Assembly (NCBI GenBank): GCA_947473355.1
Contig: CANJCQ010000003.1
Coordinates: 1-64,000, forward strand
From: Sphingomonadaceae bacterium
GTDB lineage: Bacteria > Pseudomonadota > Alphaproteobacteria > Sphingomonadales > Sphingomonadaceae
Length of the DNA: 64,000 bases
Direction: 5' to 3'
Position 1 is the first letter of the stretch. Each line of letters opens with the position of its first letter. The position numbers and the translations under genes were made by a program. Under the pieces are notes generated by a model that saw nothing but the letters and a program-made list of their open reading frames with translations, was not told the DNA's origin and ran no database searches. Of this stretch, positions 1-6,765 are shown piece by piece.

Positions 1-57
1 CAACCGCCTCAATGCAGGGCCGTCAAAATCATCACGCAAGCCAATCGCTGAACCCAT
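1..57 (-). CDS. IS630-family transposase, N-terminal 19 codons only (runs off window)
   Basis: Read leftward from an ATG at 57, the frame stays open to the window edge and begins MGSAIGLRDDFDGPALRRL. This matches, from memory, the N-terminus of the IS630-type transposases common in sphingomonads, which carry an N-terminal helix-turn-helix and a C-terminal DDE domain. Only the first 19 residues are visible, so no catalytic residue can be checked. The ATG lies about 60 bp from where the neighbouring dioxygenase loses its family similarity, a normal distance between an IS630 end and its transposase start. The call rests on a short match and could change if the rest of the gene were seen. Confidence 0.6.
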   Translation of the reverse strand, partial: MGSAIGLRDDFDGPALRRL

Positions 58-119
58 GATCGCGCCCTCCAAAGCACAACCTCATAGATTCAGACTTTCA
101 GCCGACAGGGAATCCCCCC
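1..119 (-). mobile_element. One end of an IS630-like insertion sequence (right boundary approximate)
   Basis: The segment holds the start of the transposase and a non-coding leader of about 60 bp. The boundary is placed near 119 because the dioxygenase reading leftward becomes unrelated to its family within its last few codons, in the stretch complementary to about 98-120. I cannot define the terminal inverted repeat or the TA target duplication because the other end lies outside the window. Confidence 0.5.
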
Positions 120-601
120 ATGCGAGTCACCCACAGCGCAGTTTGGTATGAATGCAGCGCGGTCAGCCCGTCGAGCATTTTCCGCATGGGCGCAGACAGG
201 GCTTCGTAGGCGGCATACATGCAGGAAAAGCAGGTGTCCCCGCCGTAGCTCGGCAGCACCTGCGCCTGCAGCAAGGTGCCTCTGGGCGGCTGTTCCATAT
301 GAGTGCCGTCCTGATGCCAGACATCGGCGCCGCTGCCTTTGGGCTGCTCGAATTCGACAATCAGCACCTGCGGATGCTCGGATTGTCTGGTCAGGAACGG
401 CGGCGTTTCGACCTCGCCGAACTGCGCTGTCAGCCGGACATGCGCTTCTGCCGAAAGTACCGGCTGGCCGGGGAAAAACAGCACGCCGTGAGTGTCAAGG
501 GCGCGGGCGATAGCGCCAAGCGTGGCGGGATCTAGCCGTGCGGCCAGATCCACGCCAGTGATCCGGGCTCCGACTGCGCCGGAGACTCGTGCTATACGCA
601 T
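98..601 (-). pseudogene. TauD/TfdA-type Fe(II)/2-oxoglutarate dioxygenase, truncated by the adjacent IS element
   Basis: The 167-residue product begins MRIARVSGAVGARITGVDL, typical of alpha-ketoglutarate-dependent taurine/2,4-D-type dioxygenases. It contains the first two iron ligands in VWHQDGTHME (HxD). Family members are usually 270-300 residues, so the distal histidine and the 2-oxoglutarate-binding arginine are missing. The last codons (near GGFPVG) seem to come from the inserted element. The protein is therefore probably inactive. Its original substrate cannot be told from the remaining half. Confidence 0.75.
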
Positions 602-671
602 GGCTCGGCCCAGCAGATTCCGGCCCGGGAAGGTCTGGCCCGGTAAGGTCTGGTGCAGGCCACAGCCTTGC

Positions 672-1544
672 TCACGGCCGCTTGCGAAACAGCAAGGTCA
701 TCCGGTCCGCCTCGCCGATCGCTTCATACCGCTCGCGGTCCTTGGCGCCCAACCTGAAGGTCGGGGGCAAGACCCAGACGCCGTCGGGGTAGTCGGCAGT
801 GTCCTTGCGGTTGGCGCTTAGCTCGCTGCTGGCGACCAGATCGAAGCCGTGGGCCTGCATCAGGGCGACTACGTCGGTCTGGCGCAAATAGCCCTTGCTG
901 CCATCGGTATAGTCGGCGGAGGCATTGGCGCGGGCGCGATGTTCTTCGATGCACACCAGGCCATCGGGTTTGAGCAGGCGGCGGACTGCGGTCATTTCCG
1001 CATAAAGCATGCCGTTGCGGTGCAAATTGTGGAACTGGCGCATGATCATAACCCGGTCGGCTGTGCCATTCAGCGCTGGCGGCAGGACGTCGGTGTTGAA
1101 GGCATCGAAGCGGGCGGGCGGCGCACCGGTCCATTCGGTCACCTTGGCGGGATAGCTCGCCGCCGTGTTGCTGTAGAACTGCTGCAACTGGGGCGAGGCG
1201 GCACGGACATCGGGGTTGAGCGCGATGTAGCGGCCGCTTGTCCCAAGATAGGGCACGAGGATCTTCGTCCACCAGCCGCCGCCGGGCATAAAGTCAACGA
1301 GCCTCATGCCCGGCTCGATATGGCAGAATGCCAGCATGGCTTCAGGACGGCGCCACATGTCGCGCAAGCGGTCCTTGTCGCGGCGCGGGTCGGCAAGCAC
1401 TGGCGCCAGCGCAGCGCGTGCGGCGGCGGGCAGCGTGGCATGCGCCGAATAGCGCGGCTGGCCGGCATGGGCAGGCACAGCATGTGTAACCGCCAGGCCA
1501 GCCACAGCGAACAGGGCGGAGGCAAGCATGCTGGAGAAGCGCAT
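672..1544 (-). CDS. Exported class I SAM-dependent methyltransferase-like protein
   Basis: The 290-residue protein starts at MRFSSMLASALFAVAGLAV, a clear Sec-type signal peptide ending near AHA. A longer frame exists upstream (to 1670) but would bury this signal, so 1544 is preferred. The body shows a motif I-like segment (residues near LVDFMPGGGWWTKILVPYLG) and DRVMIMRQFHNL, as in periplasmic methyltransferase-fold proteins of proteobacteria. Function and substrate are unknown. It is divergent from msrA, 76 bp away. Confidence 0.75.
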   Translation of the reverse strand: MRFSSMLASALFAVAGLAVTHAVPAHAGQPRYSAHATLPAAARAALAPVLADPRRDKDRLRDMWRRPEAMLAFCHIEPGMRLVDFMPGGGWWTKILVPYLGTSGRYIALNPDVRAASPQLQQFYSNTAASYPAKVTEWTGAPPARFDAFNTDVLPPALNGTADRVMIMRQFHNLHRNGMLYAEMTAVRRLLKPDGLVCIEEHRARANASADYTDGSKGYLRQTDVVALMQAHGFDLVASSELSANRKDTADYPDGVWVLPPTFRLGAKDRERYEAIGEADRMTLLFRKRP

Positions 1545-1620
1545 TGGATAACCTTTCGCAAGAGGCCGATGACAAGCGCAGCGAGTGCACCTATCTTCGT
1601 GTGCAAGGAGTAATGGACAG

Positions 1621-2160
1621 ATGAGTGAACAGGCAACAGCAATCGTTGCGGGCGGCTGCTTCTGGTGCACCGAGGCGGTGTTCCGCGATGTTATCGGCGT
1701 GAGCGAGGTCGAGAGCGGTTATATCGGCGGCGCGGGTGCCAATCCGACTTACAAGGCGGTCTGTTCGGGCACCACCGGGCATGCCGAGGCTATCCGGGTA
1801 ACCTTTGATCCGGCGCAGCTGACCTATGGCGACTTGCTCGACATTCATATGGCGACCCACGATCCCAGCCAGCTCAACCGGCAGGGCAATGATGTCGGCA
1901 CGCAGTACCGCTCGGCGTTGTTCCCTGACGGCGAGGCTGAGCGCGCCGAGGCGGAGGCCGCGATTGCGCGGTGGAACGGCGATCATGCGGGCAGCAGCGC
2001 AGTGACGACCATCGAAGGCCCGGCAGTGTGGTATTCGGCGGAAGACTATCATCAGCTTTATTGGGAAGGCGAAGGCCAGCGCAACCCTTATTGCCTGGCA
2101 GTGATCCCGCCCAAATTGCAGAAGCTGCGCAAGAGCTTTGCGGCACGCGTCAAGGCTTAG
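1621..2160 (+). CDS. msrA: Peptide-methionine (S)-S-oxide reductase
   Basis: The 179-residue enzyme reduces the S-epimer of methionine sulfoxide in proteins and uses thioredoxin. The active-site motif GCFWC is at residues 12-16, with catalytic Cys13. Other family segments are present: GYIGG, GHAEAIRVTFDP, and HDPSQLNRQGNDVGTQYRS. The start is the ATG at 1621; an upstream in-frame codon at 1585 would add a non-conserved leader. No MsrB gene lies beside it. Confidence 0.95.
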   Translation: MSEQATAIVAGGCFWCTEAVFRDVIGVSEVESGYIGGAGANPTYKAVCSGTTGHAEAIRVTFDPAQLTYGDLLDIHMATHDPSQLNRQGNDVGTQYRSALFPDGEAERAEAEAAIARWNGDHAGSSAVTTIEGPAVWYSAEDYHQLYWEGEGQRNPYCLAVIPPKLQKLRKSFAARVKA

Positions 2161-2474
2161 CCCGGGCCACCGCCAGTGACGAAACGCGCCGGTGCTGCGA
2201 CGAACCGACCGGCCAAAAGCATTCGTCCCGAATATGCGGCCATTGGTCGCATGCGCGCTTGCTCTCGTGAGTCATTATCGATTCTGATTCGTTTTGGGGG
2301 CGTTGACAGGTGCCAAGGGGGCACCGGTTAATGCTGGAAAACAAATATGAAATTCGGTTCGCACCGTAAGTTGAATGTCTGGCAAAAGTATAGACTTTGC
2401 CGCCCCACGAATTTGGCCATGAAACCGGAATTCGGCACTGGCTCGGCGCGCAGGCCCGGATGGGGAGGGCAGTC
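2161..2474. other. Intergenic stretch with a possible promoter and dyad
   Basis: No convincing gene is seen here. The notable part is TTGACA at 2303-2308 followed directly by the dyad GGTGCC (2309-2314) / GGCACC (2320-2325), upstream of the small membrane-protein gene. Confidence 0.5.
2303..2334 (+). promoter_or_regulatory. Possible sigma70 promoter with an inverted repeat in its spacer
   Basis: TTGACA at 2303-2308 is a consensus -35 hexamer. A perfect 6-bp inverted repeat with a 5-nt loop (2309-2325) follows at once, where a repressor would block polymerase. The -10 candidate (TTAATG or TAATGC, 2328-2334) is weak and at a long spacing, so this is only suggestive. Confidence 0.3.
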
Positions 2475-2834
2475 ATGACAGCGCTGCTCATCGCCCTGTT
2501 CGCTGGTGCTGGCATTCTGGCCGTGCTCACTATGGTGGCCAGTATCACGCATTATGCCGCCAAGGTGGCGGCCATCACGCGTCAGTATTATCGCGGTGGC
2601 GGAAAGCCCGGCCCGGAGCAGCGCAAGCATCTTCTCTATGCGCGCCGGCTCAAGCCGCAGCCCGGCTGGCGGGCCAAAGCCAGAGCGCGCCGGACAAAGC
2701 ACGACTTGCGCTGCAGCGAGAGGATATTGGCAAGCCACGGACCAATGCACGGCCATGCGGCGCATAAATCTGTTCGTAATCAGCATTCGGGATTCATTAT
2801 GGCGCATTTGACGGATACACTGGCGACTGAGTAA
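2475..2834 (+). CDS. Small hypothetical membrane protein
   Basis: The predicted 119-residue protein has one hydrophobic N-terminal segment (MTALLIALFAGAGILAVLT, about residues 1-25) followed by a basic tail. I do not recognise a family. The ATG at 2475 is chosen because GGGGAGGG lies seven bases upstream; an in-frame ATG at 2460 lacks such a site. The C-terminal half has low complexity and could be poorly conserved. Confidence 0.45.
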   Translation: MTALLIALFAGAGILAVLTMVASITHYAAKVAAITRQYYRGGGKPGPEQRKHLLYARRLKPQPGWRAKARARRTKHDLRCSERILASHGPMHGHAAHKSVRNQHSGFIMAHLTDTLATE

Positions 2835-2915
2835 TATGTCATCAGTCGGGGCGTAGTCGAACTATCAGCGCAAGGTAACGGGCCGGAAATACAGTTGAGG
2901 TTGCAGGGGGCATCG

Positions 2916-3275
2916 ATGTCAGCATTCATTATTCCACGGCATAAGAGATTCGCCGTCCGGCATCAGGTGCAACTGCGCAATCGCCTCGGCCGCGCCTGCG
3001 GTGCCTTGCTGATCGAACTTTCGCTGGAGGCATGCCGGGTCAGCACCAGCCAGCATGACCAGCTCGAACCGGATATGCCGGTGACCATCGAGATCTCAGG
3101 CTTCGGCGATATCCACGGGCGCGTCTTTTCGGCAAATGACCGGGTGCTGGTGATCCGGTTTGCGGCGCCCATCAACAGCGCGGCCTTGCATGAATTGGTC
3201 TGGAAGCCTGCTGACGGGCCGGAGCCGATCCTGCAGTTGCCTTCGTTCGGCGTCAGCCTCGCCAGCGCGCGATAA
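2916..3275 (+). CDS. PilZ-domain protein with a degenerate c-di-GMP motif
   Basis: The 119-residue protein is essentially one PilZ domain. It has basic residues RHKRFAVR near the N-terminus (RxxxR) followed by beta-strands. The second signature, normally (D/N)xSxxG, reads ELSLEA here, so both the acidic/amide residue and the glycine are changed and c-di-GMP binding may be weak or lost. The start at 2916 has a purine-rich GCAGGGGG site. The 3' end overlaps the convergent rsmB-type gene by 23 bp. Confidence 0.75.
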   Translation: MSAFIIPRHKRFAVRHQVQLRNRLGRACGALLIELSLEACRVSTSQHDQLEPDMPVTIEISGFGDIHGRVFSANDRVLVIRFAAPINSAALHELVWKPADGPEPILQLPSFGVSLASAR

Positions 3276-4482
3276 AGAACCCGTCGAGACCGCCTGCTTC
3301 AGCCAGCAGTTCGGGGCTGGTCTGGACCCAGCCATCAGACGAGGGCGTGATGCCCGATGGCAATTCCTCTGCGCGGATCGGATCGCGGGTCAGCGCGACC
3401 TGGCTAGCCTGCTGCGCGCCCTCCTCACCCTCCAGCGAACAGACTGCATAGACCAGCTGCCCGCCGGGTTTGAGCCACCCGCCTGCGCGTGTCAGCAGCT
3501 TTGCCTGCAGCTGCGTCATTTCCGCAATGTGGCGCGCGCCGATGCGGTGGAGCACATCGGGGTGGCGGCGGCAGGTGCCGGTGGCAGTGCAGGGGGCATC
3601 GAGCAGGACAGCGTCGAAGCGGTTAGCGGCATCCCATTCCAGCGCATCGGCCTTGACCACCTCGGCAGTGAGCCCGCAGCGCGCCAGATTTTCGTCCAGC
3701 CGCTGCAGCCGCTTGGCGCTGGCATCGAGCGCAGTGACCTGCCAGCCAGCTGCGGCCAGTTGCAGGGTCTTGCCGCCGGGCGCGGCGCACAGGTCAAGCA
3801 CTGTCTTGCCCTCTCCGGCACCCAGCAGCCGCGCGGGAAGGCTGGCGGCGAGATCCTGGACCCACCAGGCACCCTCCTTGAACCCCGCCAGCCGCTCGAT
3901 CGCCTCGCCGCGCGGCAGGCGGACGTGGCCGGGCATCAGCGATGTGCCGCCGAGCTCTTCCGCCCAGCGGGCAGTTTCGGCGGCATCACGCAGTGTGAGG
4001 TCGAGCGGTGGCGGCTCGGCCAACGCGGCGGCGATACTCTCTGCGCGTGTCCCCCAGCGCATAGTGACCGCTTCGGGAAGGGTCGGGGCGGGGGGCAGGT
4101 GGGCGCCTTGCTTCACCAGTGTCGAAAACACCCCGTGCGCCAGCCGCCGGGGTCCGCCTGCGAGCAGGGGCAGGCCGGTCGCGATAACGGCATGCGGCGG
4201 GGTTTCCAGCCGCAGCCATCCCGCCAGCATCAGCCGCAGCACAGAACGCGCCTTGGTGTCATCGGCCAGACGCTGCTGGGTGGCGCCATCGATCATGGCG
4301 TCGAGATCGGTCAGCCAGCGCAGCGCCTCGGACGCCAGCGCGCGGGCGAGCGCCCGGTCGGCGTCGCTGCGGATGCCTTGCAACGCATTAGGCCCTGCCT
4401 GCTCCAGCGTCTCGCCGCGGCGCAGCACGGCATCGGTGAGGCGCAGGGCGGCTGTGCGCGCAGGGAGGCCGGGGATGTCCAT
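3253..4482 (-). CDS. rsmB: 16S rRNA (cytosine-5) methyltransferase, RsmB/NOP2 family
   Basis: The 409-residue protein has an N-terminal NusB-like RNA-binding region (about residues 5-140) and a Rossmann-type methyltransferase domain. Motif I is DLCAAPGGKTLQLA. The two cysteines of the family are in DAPCTATGTCRRHPDV (motif IV) and VYAVCSLEGEEG (motif VI). In E. coli RsmB methylates C967 of 16S rRNA. The start at 4482 (MDIPGLPARTAALRL) is preferred because upstream in-frame sequence is antisense to the DUF1674 gene. It is divergent from that gene, a common alphaproteobacterial arrangement. Confidence 0.9.
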   Translation of the reverse strand: MDIPGLPARTAALRLTDAVLRRGETLEQAGPNALQGIRSDADRALARALASEALRWLTDLDAMIDGATQQRLADDTKARSVLRLMLAGWLRLETPPHAVIATGLPLLAGGPRRLAHGVFSTLVKQGAHLPPAPTLPEAVTMRWGTRAESIAAALAEPPPLDLTLRDAAETARWAEELGGTSLMPGHVRLPRGEAIERLAGFKEGAWWVQDLAASLPARLLGAGEGKTVLDLCAAPGGKTLQLAAAGWQVTALDASAKRLQRLDENLARCGLTAEVVKADALEWDAANRFDAVLLDAPCTATGTCRRHPDVLHRIGARHIAEMTQLQAKLLTRAGGWLKPGGQLVYAVCSLEGEEGAQQASQVALTRDPIRAEELPSGITPSSDGWVQTSPELLAEAGGLDGFFIARWRG

Positions 4483-4535
4483 GGCGTCCCCTATCCGCGA
4501 TTGCATTGCGGCGCCAGCGCGCGCATTTGTGCGGC

Positions 4536-4712
4536 ATGGACAAGCCGAATCCCCGCGCGACCAAACGCCCAGCAAAATTCACCAAGCCTGCGCACTGGAC
4601 CAATGCTCCTGCGCCCAGGCCGGAGGCAGCGAAGGGCGAAGCCGATCCGGCGGGGCTGTCGCCGACCCGCTATGGCGACTGGGTGCGCGACGGGATTGCG
4701 GTGGATTTTTGA
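4536..4712 (+). CDS. DUF1674 / SDHAF4-like succinate dehydrogenase assembly factor
   Basis: The 58-residue protein has a Pro/Lys/Ala-rich N-terminus and ends in PTRYGDWVRDGIAVDF, the conserved C-terminal signature of DUF1674. Its eukaryotic homologue SDHAF4 binds the flavinylated SDH subunit and helps complex II assembly. The role here is by homology only. The start is the ATG at 4536; an earlier in-frame ATG at 4506 would overlap the rsmB promoter region. Confidence 0.85.
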   Translation: MDKPNPRATKRPAKFTKPAHWTNAPAPRPEAAKGEADPAGLSPTRYGDWVRDGIAVDF

Positions 4713-4739
4713 GCCTAAGCGGCATTCACAAAATAGAAT

Positions 4740-4796
4740 GGCCCGCCGCACCACAGGGAGTGAGTGCGACGGGCCAAGCTTTCCTCCCCAGGAAAG
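4740..4796. terminator. Two hairpins between convergent transcripts
   Basis: Hairpin 1 pairs 4740-4750 (GGCCCGCCGCA) with 4765-4775 (TGCGACGGGCC), with one mismatch. Hairpin 2 pairs CTTTCCT (4779-4785) with AGGAAAG (4790-4796) around a CCCC loop. They lie between the DUF1674 gene and the convergent aceA/53-residue unit, so they probably act as a bidirectional terminator. Confidence 0.5.
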
Positions 4797-4820
4797 GGTT
4801 CGTGTCTTGGGGTGCCAGAC

Positions 4821-4982
4821 TTAAGGTTTTCCGGCGGCAGTCCCGAGACGATGATACAAATGCGCGTACTTGGAAGTGAGTTCACTTTCATCGTGGTTCT
4901 GGATCCAGAAGCGCACGGCTTCCTTCAAGAGCTTGAAATCTTCGTCCGAAAACAGGACCTTTGAACGGATTGGTGCAGCCAT
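4821..4982 (-). CDS. 53-residue conserved-looking protein downstream of isocitrate lyase
   Basis: This short gene reads MAAPIRSKVLFSDEDFKLLK and continues through EAVRFWIQNHDESEL to a stop at 4821. A strong AAGGAG ribosome site sits seven bases before the ATG, and the start is only 26 bp after the aceA stop, so co-transcription with aceA is likely. It is rich in charged and aromatic residues, looks soluble and helical, and has no signal or membrane segment. I do not know its function. Its position suggests a role tied to isocitrate lyase or acetate growth. Confidence 0.7.
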   Translation of the reverse strand: MAAPIRSKVLFSDEDFKLLKEAVRFWIQNHDESELTSKYAHLYHRLGTAAGKP

Positions 4983-5008
4983 GGCGAGTCTCCTTCAGGC
5001 CAAAGCTA

Positions 5009-6604
5009 TCACGCTGCAAACTGATTCATAGTGTTGTCTTTGCCGCCCGCCTTGAGCGCGGCTTCACCGGCGAAATATTCCTTGTGATCATCGCCGATGT
5101 CGCTGCCGGACATGTTCTGGTGCTTCACGCAGGCAATGCCCTGGCGGATTTCCGCGCGCTGGACGTTGGCGACATAGCCGAGCATGCCCATTTCGCCGAA
5201 ATATTCGCGTGCGAGGTTGTCGGTGCTGAGCGCCGCTGTGTGATAGGTCGGCAGAGTGATCAGGTGGTGGAAGATGCCGGCGCGCCGCGCTGACTCCTTC
5301 TGGAAGGTGCGGATGAATTCGTCGGCTTCGTCGGCGAGTTCGGTCTCGTCGTAGTCGATGGACATCAGCTTCGCCCGGTCATAGCCCGAAATATCGAGGC
5401 CGTCCTTCTCCCAGCGATCATAGACCTGCTGGCGGAAGTTGAGCGTCCAGTTGAAGCTGGGGCTGTTGTTGTAGCACAGCTTCGCATTGGGGAAGACCTC
5501 GCGGACCCGGTCGACCATGCCGGCAATCTGTTCGATGTGGGGCTTTTCGGTTTCGATCCACAGCAGATCGGCGCCGTTCTGCAGGCTGGTGATGCAATCT
5601 AGCACGCAGCGGTCCTCGCCAGTCCCAGCGCGGAACTGGAACAGGTTGCTGGGCAGGCGCTTGGGCCGCATCAGCTTGCCGTCACGCGCGATCAGCACGT
5701 CGCCGTGGTTCAGATTGGCGGCATCGACTTCTTCGCAATCGAGGAAGCTATTGTACTGGTCGCCAATGTCGCCAGCCTCGCGGCTGTAGGCGATCTGCTT
5801 GGTGAGGCCTGCGCCCAGCGAATCGGTGCGCGCGACAATGATCCCGTCCTCGACGCCGAGTTCCATGAAGGCATAGCGGCAGGCGCGGATCTTGGCGAGG
5901 AAGTCCTCATGCGGCACGGTGACCTTGCCGTCCTGGTGGCCGCACTGCTTTTCGTCCGAAACCTGGTTTTCGATCTGCAGCGCGCAGGCGCCGGCTTCGA
6001 TCATCTTCTTGGCAAGCAGGTAGGTCGCCTCGGCGTTGCCGAACCCGGCATCGATATCGGCGATGATCGGAACGACATGGGTTTCATAGTTGTCGATGGC
6101 ATGCTCAAGCCGCTTGGCCTCGATGGCGTCGCCCTTCTCGCGGGCCTTGTCAAGATCGCGGAACATCATGCCAAGCTCGCGGGCGTCGGCCTGCTTGAGG
6201 AAGGTGTAGAGCTCTTCGATCAGCGCGGGGACGCTGGTCTTCTCATGCATCGACTGATCGGGCAGCGGCCCGAAATCGCTGCGCAGCGCGGCAATCATCC
6301 AGCCGGAGAGATAGAGGTAGCGGCCCTTGGTGGTGCCGAAATGCTTCTTGATCGAGATCAGCTTCTGCTGTCCGATGAAGCCGTGCCAGCAGCCCAGTGA
6401 CTGGGTGTAGTTGGCAGGATCGGCATCATAGGCGGCCATGTCGCGGCGCATGGTTGCGGCAGTGAACTTGGCGATGTCGATGCCGGAGCGGAAGCGGTTC
6501 TGCAACTGCATGCGGGCGACCGATTCGGGCTCGATGCCGCTCCAGGTGGACTGGTACTGGCCGATGGCGCGGCCGGCTTCGATGATCGAGTTCTGGTAGG
6601 TCAC
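5009..6604 (-). CDS. aceA: Isocitrate lyase
   Basis: The 531-residue enzyme cleaves isocitrate to glyoxylate and succinate, the first step of the glyoxylate shunt needed for growth on acetate, fatty acids or leucine. The signature is KQCGHQ (residues 219-224) with catalytic Cys221; the more usual KKCGHQ has Lys at the second position. SLGCWHGF, DIDAGFGN and the Asn/Ser-rich NNSPSFNW segment also fit. Its length places it with the about 530-residue proteobacterial subgroup rather than the 430-residue E. coli type. It is divergent from an ScfR/RamB-like regulator. No malate synthase gene is in the window. Confidence 0.95.
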   Translation of the reverse strand: MTYQNSIIEAGRAIGQYQSTWSGIEPESVARMQLQNRFRSGIDIAKFTAATMRRDMAAYDADPANYTQSLGCWHGFIGQQKLISIKKHFGTTKGRYLYLSGWMIAALRSDFGPLPDQSMHEKTSVPALIEELYTFLKQADARELGMMFRDLDKAREKGDAIEAKRLEHAIDNYETHVVPIIADIDAGFGNAEATYLLAKKMIEAGACALQIENQVSDEKQCGHQDGKVTVPHEDFLAKIRACRYAFMELGVEDGIIVARTDSLGAGLTKQIAYSREAGDIGDQYNSFLDCEEVDAANLNHGDVLIARDGKLMRPKRLPSNLFQFRAGTGEDRCVLDCITSLQNGADLLWIETEKPHIEQIAGMVDRVREVFPNAKLCYNNSPSFNWTLNFRQQVYDRWEKDGLDISGYDRAKLMSIDYDETELADEADEFIRTFQKESARRAGIFHHLITLPTYHTAALSTDNLAREYFGEMGMLGYVANVQRAEIRQGIACVKHQNMSGSDIGDDHKEYFAGEAALKAGGKDNTMNQFAA

Positions 6605-6717
6605 TACGTGGATTCCTTGGTTAGCCGTTTAGCTGTGCGGTGTGGCACTGTGCGTGGCGCGCCTAGAGCGCCATTTGTGCGTTGCGGCAACAGCCCGCGA
6701 TGTCGGCATGTCAGACT

Positions 6718-6758
6718 TTACAAATAATCCTTGTAATGTTGTGTAGTTTTGACAAAAC
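6718..6758. promoter_or_regulatory. Two inverted repeats between aceA and its divergent regulator
   Basis: TTACAA (6718-6723) and TTGTAA (6731-6736) are perfect inverted arms 7 nt apart. GTTTTG (6746-6751), A, CAAAAC (6753-6758) is a second perfect dyad. It ends 7 nt before the regulator ATG at 6766, where a ribosome site would normally be. These are good candidates for the regulator's own operators controlling both aceA and itself. Confidence 0.55.
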
Positions 6759-6765
6759 GATGTGA

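Noticed and set aside
3160..4824. 554-residue rightward open frame
   Set aside because: It lies antisense to rsmB and has no domain or composition of a real protein; long antisense frames are common in GC-rich DNA.
6749..6754. TTGACA as a -35 box for the ScfR-like regulator
   Set aside because: A -10 box at normal spacing would fall inside the coding region; the hexamer is better explained as part of the dyad.
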